DNA of 64,000 nucleotides. Source: Membranipora membranacea. Taxonomy: Eukaryota; Bryozoa; Gymnolaemata; Cheilostomatida; Membraniporidae. Position numbers and translations under genes: made by a program. The DNA lies in NCBI GenBank assembly GCA_914767715.1, contig OU612069.1, positions 19,465,387 to 19,529,386 of the forward strand. The letters are read 5' to 3'. Positions 49,785 through 61,865 of the stretch are shown piece by piece (the first letter of the stretch is position 1; the number at the start of each line of letters is the position of its first letter). The notes beneath the pieces are model-generated. The model was given only the letters and a program-made list of their open reading frames with translations. It did not search any database and was not told where the DNA came from.

Positions 49785-50690
49785 AAAAAATTGTGGAACT
49801 TCAAATAATTTGTCTCTCTTATCAATGGTGATGGTATCACCTCATCTAAATCAATTGACCCATTATAAATATGATCGAAGAAATTTCCCTCAATCTATTC
49901 ACGATGACCAAGATAAATATCAGATTTTGTCATGATTTTACTGAATTGCCGAACCGATTCCAACCAACCCTGGCCTGGGGAATTTTGAATACCGTTGTAG
50001 CTGAACGAATTGGTGCTTAGAATTAAAGAATTGACTTTTCAACTCTTAATCAGTACTAATCCCAAATCTAGCCCCAGGGCATTCACCAGTTTGACGTTTC
50101 CAACCAAAATATTAGTTGAAGTTTACAAGAGAAAGTTTGCGTTTCCAATTGCCACTTGACATTGTGAATTTATACATATCAATCATAAAAACAGTAAAGT
50201 CACCAATTCCTGTTACATAATCGTCATAAATATCTACAACTTGAAGTCATTAGAGTGCTGCCAGTATTATTTGCCTCTCAATCTTCAACAATGTATCTTT
50301 TCATAAAAGTTATTTCGGCTAAAAGTCATCCAAACAATTTCAAGTGTGAAAACTGGAGATGAATGCTCTTAGATTTCAGCTGTCAGAGTTTGAGTGACAC
50401 TCTAAATCTACTGAACCCGACAGGCTGTCAACAGGTACTCCACTCCAACTGTCATATAGGCTGACAGTCACATTAAACAATTTCTACTGATGATATTAAT
50501 TTTAAGGTTTCTCTTTTTTGCAGAGAGTGGGTCTCTAGCCACAGAAAGAATATAGCATAGAGAAAATAACTGTAGGTGTAACATCAAGCGATACAGCAGT
50601 GTGCAGAAAGTGACTATCTCTGAAAAACTTATCTCGAACTAACCAAAGCATAGCACAGACAGAGATTAAAAAAAGAAAAACCCTCTCAAT

Positions 50691-53600
50691 ATGGGAGCGG
50701 GAGCAAGCGGCCGAAATAAAATTGGCTCGGTAAGTTCCAAAAATCTTGGCAGCATTTCTTCATGTTCTGCAGGACGAGACAAACTCCAAAACACAAAATT
50801 GACACCATTTATTTTGCGATTGATTGACACTTAAAAATAATACGAAATTTCCATTTATGTTGTTGCGCAACGTTACGACTGGCAGGCCACTATTTGTTTG
50901 TTTGAGACTAAATATACAGTGATTTGATACAAGGGATTTTTTAAAGTATGTCAGATATTTTAATATATTTTTTACTTTTATTTGTTAATATGAAATTATC
51001 AACAAACTACATCAACTTGTTTTGGTAAAACGAATCATCTTTCATCTATTTTGTTTCATACCTTAATCCATATATTCTCATATTACTTTCCATTCATGAA
51101 TCAATATATTGGATGATCAATTTCATTAAATCTCCGACAGAAAATTGTTTTATAATGATTAATATAATGACCGGATCCTATCCTAGTTTGGTCCGATGAA
51201 AACCAATATTGTGCACAGTAGAATATAAAATTGACAAAATTCTTTTACCGATAGAAATCATCACCAAACTGCAGCACTTTGTTTTGATATAGGTTATCCA
51301 TTTGATTTACTGTTACTCCTTCAAATTATTATTTTAACACTTTTTATTCCCAAATTAATATAATTTAAATTTTTTTTGATATCATGAAAAATTGACTCAA
51401 TAGAAACCAGTATGTTTCACTGTAAAACAACAGAATTATTTTACCGATAGAAATGCTGCCGTGGCACATGCTGAGTTATCTCCCTTGATTATTTCCCTCC
51501 AGGATGATGGATCGAGTAGTTCAGGCAGCGTACAGTCATTACCTCGAGTCGTCACAAACCCGAGTTATACTAAACTAATGAAGAAAGTACACGACAGTCT
51601 GATCGGTGAAGGTCTCTGCTTTAACTCCATATTCGGTGAAAAACGAGGTAGGTTATTCCCACAACTGTGTAATAAAATAACAACTCTCAAACTTAATAAA
51701 AATCTCGGCTCAAATGAATTAATTGCGGAGCTAGTTTTCAAATTGTCATGAATATTTTAGGCTATGTTACTTATGATTTCATGCCAGAGTGAAAGATTAA
51801 ATTGTCTTAATGAGGCCAGATTCTTCCAGCAAAGCAGAGACCTAACGGCCGACCGCTACGGTCTGTTGTAAAAACAACAATGAGATTATTTTTCACATTT
51901 ATTATTATGGTAAAATAGTGCCATGAGCATTGTGAATTATATTTATATTTTATTATTCTTCTTTAATTTAATTCTTTTTAGTTTTGTATCTGGACTATAC
52001 TGCTTCTGGAAGGTAAGTTTCACGATTTGACTGATGAAATAAACAGTTTTGTCTATCATGTGACTAAAGCACGTTTTCTCATTGTTAGAGGAGAGTATTT
52101 TGAGTTCACTAAATTTTGATGGACAGCAAATTTCAGTGCATTATGCGTTCGCAATATTGTATTGAACGTTTGTTCTATAATTTTTCCGTACTCAAATTTT
52201 AATGAGGTTCATGCCTCAAGTCACCTGGTCAGAAATTCCTCCTATGGTCAGTTTTAGGGTGAAAAACAGAAGGAATATATTCCCACTAGGTTAACCACAT
52301 CCATTTCTATGGTTTCTCGCAAAACCTGAACGATCACCACGACAAATCTTATTTGATTTAATTCTCTGCAAATTTAATATTTTGTTTCATGTTATGGAGT
52401 CCACATGTAGTTCAGTTATCTGAAAGTTATGTAATTATTTTAGTGTGAAATCCCAAGACCCACAGTCAACTACCTGATTAATATTATAGGCCATATTTTG
52501 AATAACATGATTCCAATTAAACATTAAACACGATTTCAATCATGCTTTTACTTCATCAGAATTACAATAACATAATCTTCACTATGTTATGATGTCACAA
52601 TCGCTGATAATTCAGTTAGTCTGTCGTAAAAGATATAAATAATACTTGTCAATATATACACACAAATTGTTTATAATTATTTATAAATAGGAGAGTTAAT
52701 ACAATAAAGCCTTGTTCTTATCAAGCATTTGTTGAATCAGAATCACAATAACAAAGTTTTCACTTTGTGATGTCACAGGAAAATTAAACAAAGCATGACA
52801 CTCTATTTGTGATAACTCAGTTAGTCGGCAGAATAATAATATAACATTATATAAATGATAGTTGTCAATATTTACTCGTAATTTTTATCATTATATAAAG
52901 GTGGGATAGATTACACTATAATAGCCTTGTTTTTACATGTTATATATACAAATAACACTATCGAGTGGTGGTATTTTATCTTGTTGGGTGTGCTGTTTTA
53001 CTATTACATCGGCAGAACACCTGTAGATTTTCATTCATAAGAGTGAGACCGATAGTATCGTAGGTGTCAACTTTCTCCTGATAAATACATAATTGATCTA
53101 CAATTATAGGCCTGATATTGAAGGCTAGGCCGACAACGCCCCTAGAACTTGATGTCAGAATCTAGGATCTAAAATAGTAATCAAATGAAGTTTGATCAGC
53201 AGTTTTCTTCTGTCAAGATTTTGAGTAGCCTAGCAAACACATGATAACGCGTAGTCGTCATGATCTCTGATGAGAAAAGAAGATTATGAAAGGCACTACA
53301 ATATTCAAAACCTGATGTTTACATCATTGTAACATGGTTCGGTGAGACTTTTCTCGGTTATTTTACCCATTTATTTTATTTCAGACCTGTTACGTTTGTG
53401 GAGGACTATATAAAGTCAGAAGTTTGTCATAACTACGCTAACACACACACCATGACCTGTGTGACGGCCAGACAGACAAGCTTACTCAGGGAGGGTGCAA
53501 GGTCAGTGACCCCCAAGTATCACCTCGTAAACTATATGGTTATATGGTTTACCCTGTGATAAAATAAATATGAAATTTCAACATAAGATAACTAGAAAAA

Positions 53601-56600
53601 CCACATGCTTGCCAAGGACTCCAACAGTAAATATTGCTCATAGTTTGTAGATTCCTCTCACACCTCCTTGAAAGGTCTTCTAAGACACTGTCAACCAAAA
53701 TAGAGATGTTATTTTAGGAGTATTGCATTGTGGGAAGGGTATTGAATCTTCACACTCTCTTGTATTTATCTACAGATCATATATAAAGAAGTGTGTGAAC
53801 GCTAATGATGACGATGTTCTCTTATTTACCGGCTCTGGAGTAACCGGAGCCATTCATAAACTAGTCTCTGCCATGGAAATCATCCCTGATCAAACGGTAG
53901 GTCTTGTTTACTTTTAGTGCTTGTCTCCCCTTTTCTTACATCGATAAATCTCAACAATTTAGAACTCCTGAGCAGCCTACTGCAAACTCATGGATATTAG
54001 TTAGGTAAAGGTGAATTTGAGGAAAATCCATCCAGGTCTATTTGAAAGCCCTATTTTCATAGGATATCTATAAATTCAGTACAAAGTATCTGGATATTTA
54101 GACACACCACACATACATAACTTGGTATTAATTGTAATTATGAGTTCTTATACCGAGTAACCAGCCACTAATAATACACAGTACCCTTATAATCAGGAGT
54201 TAGACTCCCTCATATCTGATGACAATCTAACTAGCCAGGAGTGCAGTGTTAGACGCTCTCAGATCCCTACACGCAAATACCTGACATTTCATCCCTGTTC
54301 CCAAATACCAGACAACATATTTGCAAATAAACTTAAAATGAATCTGCTCAAAACAGAGTTCAAAGATACCAGTTACTCACTTCGATTTGTACCCCAAATC
54401 ACCTCTTTTGATGCTTCACCCCCAGATTGTCCCAGAGGGCCACTTTACACCCCTGTCCCTGACAGACTATACTAAGCTAGCATACCAGAGATCCTAATCA
54501 CTATCACTGATTATATAAGTGCAGGTGATTGGATATAATAACCAGTCTGTAGTACTAACTATTATTAGTCATAACTATGTCTACTGGAGTCTGAAAAATT
54601 AAAACTTTTGATTTCTTAGATTATGAGTAAGCAAGTTTCAGTTTCAACTGATCGAGTTTGTTGTTAGAATTATTTTCTTTACGCGTTTGTGTAGCGTGTA
54701 GCCTAATACCTGCTATGACCTATTTCATTGCTAAATACTGTAGCAAAACAACATTGGTAAACAAAATTCTAATGAAATTACTTTAATTTGTTAGAAATTA
54801 TGCATTTGCGGCATTTGCTATAAATTTCAGTCTGAGTAGAATAAAAATGAAATACTGTTACTACATAAGAGATAATCTCCCCATTGACCCTAATTCTAAT
54901 TTAGATCTGACTGAATTAAATCACCAATCATAGGTTAATAAGGAATTTCTTATCCTATTTGAGTCTCAATCTTAAGAAATGTTTCCAGCTTAGGCACTAA
55001 ACAAGTAAATGTTAGACCCAGGTTCTTTGTTTGGAATCTGATATAAAAATTAAAACTACGATCACAACAAAACATCCAGATGATTTGTGTTAATGGTTCC
55101 GGAGTAAGAACGCACAATGGCTAATACGCTTGCTTACAGTGTACACTAATTTGTATGATTCTGTTGGCCATTGAACAACATATGCAAGCTGCTATTATAC
55201 CAATCATATGATGGTATTATTTTGTTCATGCCACTGTTTAAAACAAAAATGCCTTGGAGTTGTGTCCTGTTGATTTGTGAGCAGCTAAAGAAATCGGGTA
55301 ATGAAATTCCATTCTTAACTATCATGATTTTTTTTTCATGCAGGTTGTACTGATCGGGCCCTATGAGCACCACTCAAACATTCTGCCATGGAAAGAATCA
55401 GGAGCCACAGTCTACACAATAAAACAGAATAAATATGGACAGATCGATATTAAAGATCTCGAAGAAAAAATCCTGGTAAGTCGGTGAATATTGATAGCTG
55501 AATAGAATGTACAGGTATATCTGGTCTATCAGCTCAACCCTCAAATTTTTGCAACATCTGATCAACATCTAAACTACCTTCCTTCTGTACTGTACAGGAT
55601 AACCCAGTATCTGACTCTTTGGGTCTTTGTGAACGACAAAATTGCATCGATTCTCTTCCACATCAGGATTGTTATTGAGATTGGATGTGACAGAGTTTGT
55701 ATGATTGATAATATTAGGAAACTTCTCTTTAAGGATAAGGTTACCATAAATTCCGTTTATCTTGTTCGATGTCAGAAAAAAGACCAGATAAAGCACAAGC
55801 TCAGATGCTGTACAAAACTGCTCTCAAAAAAAGATTCGGTAGACACATATAAATTGGTCGTGTCAAAACAGATCTTAAACACGTGCAGGAAATTTAATTA
55901 TGTTTATGTAAGACTGATATTGATCTAAGTGATGACCTAGTATGCTATGGTGACAGGAAACTTGATGATTTATAGCTGCAGATGTCTTCCCTCTAGTAGG
56001 GTCTCAATGAGTCGCTGACACATGTTTTAACTGAATAATTACAGTATAGGCCTGAGATGGGCGGTTACTCTATCGGAATAGTATCGCTTTAATTGAGTGA
56101 AAACCAGTAATTATAGAATTTATTCTTGTGACAGTCAAGTATTACACACTAATATATATTATAATATATATATGACTGGAAAGATGTTAATCTTCACTTG
56201 TTGAGGTTCAAGGATAGCAGTCTTATATAACAGCTGTATTTTGACAATCTCAACCTCAAATCTAAATTATCTCCGGAACTGCTACAGCCAGCCAGTTTAC
56301 CAAATGAGACTGTGTAGAAGTCCAATATTACGTCCAAATCAAAAAACATCATAATCACACGTTCACAAATGAATGATCTATCTTTTCTTCGCAAACTGAG
56401 ATCAGGATCAGAACACTATGATTCAGTTGACTTTCATTTTCTGTCAATTGTAATAAATCCGGTCCTCCTTTGGGCAAAGTAGTACCGATATAAAATACCC
56501 TTGGTACGTGCATTTTATTCCAGGTTATGTCAAAACTCCCTAATTGCAATAGCTCCTTTAATTGACAGCATGGCTAAATGCGACATAACTTGTTATTACA

Positions 56601-59600
56601 TTACATACCTACTTATCTAAGTGCTCAGACTGCTCCCTTGCGAGTTAGTGGCATTACAATATCATATTTGGAATTGGGTGGTTGATAATGTAATGCCACT
56701 AACTCGCAAGAGAGCTGTCTGAACACTTAGACTACATACCTACTTACTTACATCACTTAATCTAAGCATCTCTCACCATTATTATTGTGAAGTGGTTGTT
56801 GATGCATGAGAAAGGCTTCTAATACCTGTCACAGTCGTCTTATATGTCATCCAGACGTAATTCGATGTCTACGAATTATTGTGATCTAATTGTTGATTGA
56901 CAGACAAAAATGAAGGGATGTCATAATGACTACATAATTATTGTCTGTGTTTACTAATAATTTCTCTAATATTCTAGTGAATTTTTCTACAATAACGAGA
57001 ATGGGATACTCTGATGGACCGATATCTAATACAGTGCTATTTTTTATACATTTATTGACAACAATCTGCATTGTTAAAATGATGTTCTTCCGAATGTGCC
57101 AAAACAATTAAGAAAGAAAATGGAAGAAAACAAAGAAAATGATTATGTCTTAGACATGAAATAGGTAAAAGCTGAAATACAACCAACAGCTAAAGGATAT
57201 TTCAGCGTAGTAAATGTTGTGAATCATGACGTGTGCCTCACCCTGTGGTTGCTGCATCACGCTCATGATGGAAATAAACAAGTTGTCTTCCCTTCTTCCT
57301 CAGAGTTTCACTGTATTGACTTAGATCAAGTTTGATCCATTTTCCCACATCTGAACCGCCGACGTGTCAGTAGAGGCGGGGGGGGGGGGGGCAATTCAAA
57401 TGTGGGAAAAATGGATCAAACTTGATCTAGTATTGACTGATTTAATTACTTATATGTTTCCAGGAGTCTACAGATAAGTCATTGATAGGCTCGTTCAGCG
57501 CTGCTAGTAATGTTACCGGTATTCTCTCTGATGTGAAGAGAGTTACTCGAATACTAAAGAAGTACGGAGCTCTGGTATTCTGGGATTACGCTACAGCAGC
57601 TCCTTATGTAGATATAGATATGAACTCCACGTCACAGGGGTAAGTTACAGCTTATAACTGGCAGCAGTCTGTGAGCCCAATACATAAACTGGTTAGATAG
57701 TGGAGAATTTAATTTTGGCTGAAAAGTACTACTTGCACTAGACTCCATACACAAAAGGCGATAACCGGGAAGATAATACAGAGCAGCACACTTCTTCAAA
57801 CCAGCAACCATTTTACCTGTGTTTTCTGTTATATCAATAATATGAAATTTTCAATGTCTCATCTTCCCTCAATTTTGCAGAAGTATAGATGCTGTATTTA
57901 TATCCCCACATAAGTTTGTGGGTGGTCCTCAAACACCAGGGATACTTGTGGCGAAGAAGAATCTGTTCAAAAATGAAGTTCCTGTCATCCCAGGAGGTGG
58001 TACTGTGTCATATGTGAGTACCGCCTGTTTGAACCTTTTACTTCTAGTGTATTAAACAGCCAAGCCTCTTACCTAGTTAAACTAGTTACACATTACACGA
58101 AGGAATTACGCTTCCAGTTAATAAAGCAGAACAACTCCTTATCCGTCACAGCATTGTCCTAGCTGAAAAAGGCTGTGATTTAAAGCAACATGCTTGTTCA
58201 GTAAAATTCACTCATATCACAATTCAATTTTTAAACTCTTTCAGCAAAACATGGCATAGCACGGTATAATTCAAGTTTTTGAACATTCAACTTGACATAA
58301 TGTTGACTCAATCAGCACACACCCACACATTATTTTCTCTGCCTAACTCTAGAGAACTATTATTTTGTTTTAGGTTTACTCAGACGGCCATCTTTATCTA
58401 AATGATGTAGAAGCCCGAGAAGAAGGAGGAACTCCAGCCATCATAGAATCTATAAGAGCTGCATTAGCATTCAAAATAAAACATGTGAGTGTCAAGTAAT
58501 GAACAAGTTCACTCACCAGTCCATTCTGGCCCCAGTCAGATCCGACCCTAGGTCATCTCGTCATGGTTGTGCACCTCCAAGTATTTACTTTGTTTGATAC
58601 TGGATATAAGGGGAACCATAATGACCTGGCGTGTTTTTCAGTTATCTCCATGGGTCAGATAAAAATGATTTTACCAACTTCCTCATGGAACTCACATCAT
58701 AAGATTGATATTTAATTCTTTCGAGTCGTAGCACTGACAGCTGAACGTAATTATCAACTTAAAACAGTTATAAATTTTTGCATTTGAATTTTTAGTCAGT
58801 TGGATTGCGGCAAATAGAAGACCGAGAATCCTACTTGTACAACAAGGGTAAAGAGTTCTGGACTCAACACTGCCGTCACATGACAATCTTGGGCTGTGGC
58901 TCAGTTCACAGGCTACCTATTTTCTCATTCATAGTCACTCATCCAACAGTAAATAAACTCATACATCATAACTTTATATCTACTCTACTCAACGATCTCT
59001 ACGGAATTCAAACAAGAGGTGGATGCGCGTGTGCTGGTCCATATGGAGAGGTCAGTGTTTAAATCTGCGTCACAACCATAATGCTTGAAGGAGTAAAAAA
59101 ATTAATTGTTCTTGTTGTTTTTTATGAACTCGACATTGTAAAACCATCTTGGTCTTCATTATTAAATGCTATCTACAGGTCGCCGATAGCATTAGTCAAT
59201 ATGTCATCTTTGAACTTAGTCAATAGGAAAAATGTGTTTCTATCGATACATTGTTGTTAGGTTTAAAGAGCTATGTAACGCTGTCGATAAAACATACATT
59301 CTATTTACAGAAGCTTTTAGGCATAGATGCATCTCATTTTCTAAAGATCTACAAATCCTCATCACAGTAAGTTTCTAAACTCTCAGCACATTACTATAAT
59401 ATCTCTGTTTATAACATGGAAAAGACTTCGAATGAAGGTTACTGTTATTATCTGGTCTTAATTATATCTGTGTATATATTTTGAATCACTCGCTGATCTT
59501 ATACATTATACCAGATGATAAGTTGTTGGCAGCTATTAGAATAAGTCTCTTCATGTAGGTAGAACATGTTTGCTTCCTCTGATACGGAGAGAGATTGTAA

Positions 59601-61865
59601 AAAATGGTTACTTATGGTGCCTTGAACGCTGTCATCAATCTAAATATCTCCTTGATTCTAGAGTGAACAAAACTCGATCCATTCTCTGTGTAGAACTGAC
59701 TTGCTGACCTTGATCACTGTCCTATGTTGATACTGGTGTCTTGATGTGATCTTATACATTTTATAGGTCAGCGGAGGGGTCAAATTGCATGTGTGAAGAG
59801 GAGTGTGACCATGGTAATCAGGAAATATTAAAGTAAGTTTATTTATTGTTCGAATACAAGGTGTTTAGATTGGGATCTGATTCAATTCACATGTACCTAC
59901 TTGCTAGAGGACTGGACTGGTGTCGTATGGAGGAATCATACGTCCCCATTTGACTCCACGGATTGTTTTTTACCCGACAAGTAGATATCACAACCCTGCT
60001 GCGGAAATCTGAACAAAGCTAGTGCAATCATTTCATGAGTCTATTACATGAGGAATCAGTTTGTACAAAAATTCATCATATCGCGATCACATGCCTTATT
60101 GCTTTTTTTATAGGCCCGGATTTTGTCGATTGAATCTTCCTTACACAATAACAGAAGAAGAACTATCATTCGTGCTCCAGGCAGTTAAAGATGTCACCGA
60201 TAATGGGTGGAAGTTATTACCCCTTGTAAGTAGTTCTCTGGTTAGATAAATGTTGTTTAAAGTCTCAAGGTTTCATCACTCACCGCATCCCGAAGGAAGG
60301 GTGGCGAGAAAGGGGCTAGGCCGCAATGTCTGCGCCAATTTGCTCTCAGTTAGTAGGCAGGTCGAACCACACCTAGGGGTCCCACAATCCTCAGTAGTCA
60401 GTGTACTGCAGTTGGATTCGAAGCCACAGCCTTCATCGCTTGCATGCTAATGACTGGCACTCTAACCAACTGAGCCACCTCCTACTATCCACCTCACATC
60501 TATCGTGATGTATATTTTTATATACTAAAACCACCCTGTGAGAATTAAAAACAAATGACTATGGTTGCTGCGTTCAGGTCTAAAGATTAAAATACAATGT
60601 TACGATAACACTCACCTTCAATATGAATCCCTATCAATCGATAACTTAAGCGACCAATGCATGATTATATAAATGGATTCATTGTAATAACAGTTATTTT
60701 AACACATATAAATAGAGGACAACTCTTTAATTGAATATTCCCTGTTTCTTATTTTAGTACACATATGGTCAGGGTGGAGGATGGACTCCTAAAAGAAAAA
60801 CTGGTGCAGATGAGCTCAACCACTTAGAGGATCTGATTCTGACACCAGAAGGCCTGTCTTATACCTCTCAGTCTAAAGGCATCACAGTCAAACCTCTCAG
60901 TCAGCAATACTTTCAGGTACGTCTGAAAACACAGCCTGGACAAAGTGAATGAGGTCGATTGATACTAATTGGAAGTGTATGATAAAGCATAACTTACACA
61001 GACATGCTAACCCGATCCCTACACACTACGACTCTAACTAAGCTCTAACCAGGCTTGTCACTGGTGGGGAGACATACAGTTTGAATCTCTGAAAAACTTT
61101 TGTATTAGCCTGGCATCTGCTTGATGAAGTGTACTTATGGTAGTGTTATTAGATATACAAGAAAAGGATACGGCGTTTTTTACAGTCCATTATCAAATAA
61201 CTTCATTTCAATTACAGGAAATACTAGCCCAGGCGCGGAACATAATGCAGTCAGTACCAGATCGCCTGCTGGAGGACAGTGACTCAGACTATAACAGTAT
61301 GAGCAGTGATGAGACTGGAGGGGGAGAGAGTGAGCTTATCTGGTTTGTCACGCCCGACGAGGCGGAACACATACTGGAGGGGGAACATATCCTACTACAT
61401 CAAACATACATCAAGAGGTGAGCAACTCTACTAGGAACCTTTCGGATTTTACAATCTTCAATTATTCCCCTCTTAACTCTGACTCCTCTTCACAGAAACT
61501 TATATCTGCAGCATTGTTGGACTCACATGAGAGTGCACCGAAGTGTTCCCCTTACACCTGTGGTTTAATAGTGGAGGGGAGCAACTCCAAATCCAGGCAC
61601 CTGCACCCAACTTGGTCTACGATGTGATAGACAGAGGTATAATAATGTGCTGAGAGTTGGGTAACTTATTGTGATGAGAGTTTGTATTTCTTTATCACTC
61701 TCGTTTTGTAGGAACGCATCCTCTGCTCCGATGTTAGACAGAATTACAGAAGAAGAGGTAAAAAGAGAGGCAGCCTTCAATCCAAGAGCCATGACAGCCC
61801 GCTTCAAACAAGTCCGCCGTCACAAACTTACAGACAGCTTTGCAGATCACAGGCTACACATGTGA
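50691..61865 (+). CDS. Class V aminotransferase fold PLP enzyme, cysteine desulfurase-like, myristoylated start
   Basis: Sixteen exons: 50691-50729, 51503-51647, 51982-52012, 53385-53501, 53776-53896, 55344-55475, 57464-57639, 57881-58013, 58374-58484, 58796-59050, 59311-59366, 59767-59832, 60114-60225, 60758-60916, 61218-61417 and 61712-61865. All phases agree, giving 668 residues. MGAGASGR is a classic N-myristoylation sequence (Gly2, Ser6). Family hallmarks are YLDYTASGR (about 64-72), NTHTMT, EHHSN (159-163), Asp236 in FWDYATAAP, the PLP lysine Lys265 in SPHKFVGGPQTPG, and RGGCACAGPYG with Cys412 placed like the SufS catalytic cysteine. An inserted C-x-C-x3-C-x-H cluster (446-454) could bind metal. 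Residues after about 500 form an acidic, Ser-rich extension without a recognised domain. A sulfur-transfer or amino-acid lyase role is inferred from the fold only. Confidence 0.9.
56612..56734. mobile_element. hAT-like MITE, family M1 (class V enzyme intron 6)
   Basis: Inverted arms ctaagtgctcagac...gcgagttagtggcattac and the inverse surround ggttgataatgtaatgcc. CATACCTA is duplicated at 56604-56611 and 56735-56742. The right end reads cttagacta, matching the TAGTTTAAG-type end of the copy at 26277 with one change. This is the third M1 copy with a recognisable 8-bp duplication. Confidence 0.8.
57322..57429. mobile_element. 108-bp MITE with 9-bp target duplication, 34 bp before exon 7
   Basis: tagatcaagtttgatccat and its inverse bound the element, with about 29-bp terminal repeats (to cccaca/tgtggg). 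GTATTGACT is exactly duplicated at 57313-57321 and 57430-57438. A 9-bp duplication is typical of Mutator-like elements, though ends of this type are not diagnostic. A poly-G run (57378-57391) lies inside. The element ends 34 bases before exon 7 of the class V enzyme, so it probably displaced the ancestral branch-point region. Confidence 0.85.
60262..60486 (-). repeat. tRNA-derived SINE, family 1, minus strand
   Basis: On the minus strand it reads agtaggaggtggctcagttgg (A-box) and ggcttcgaatcc (B-box, slightly degraded). The body (gagagcaaattggcgcag, cttccttcgggatgcgg) is shared with the SINE at 47241. It begins about 37 bases after the exon 13 donor of the class V enzyme, in antisense orientation. 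Confidence 0.85.

Larger units (their letters stand above)
43392..50690. other. POSH 3' UTR and spacer to the class V enzyme gene
   Basis: The stretch starts with the POSH 3' UTR; an AATAAA at 44522 is the only candidate signal noted and lies far (1.1 kb) from the stop. The spacer contains a 705-bp foldback element (46407-47111), a tRNA-SINE (47241-47500) and a GC-rich hairpin repeat (49731-49784). Several open frames of 70-105 codons (for example 48115-48432 minus) show no recognisable domain or matching splice partners. The final few hundred bases are the likely promoter and 5' UTR of the next gene. Confidence 0.5.
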
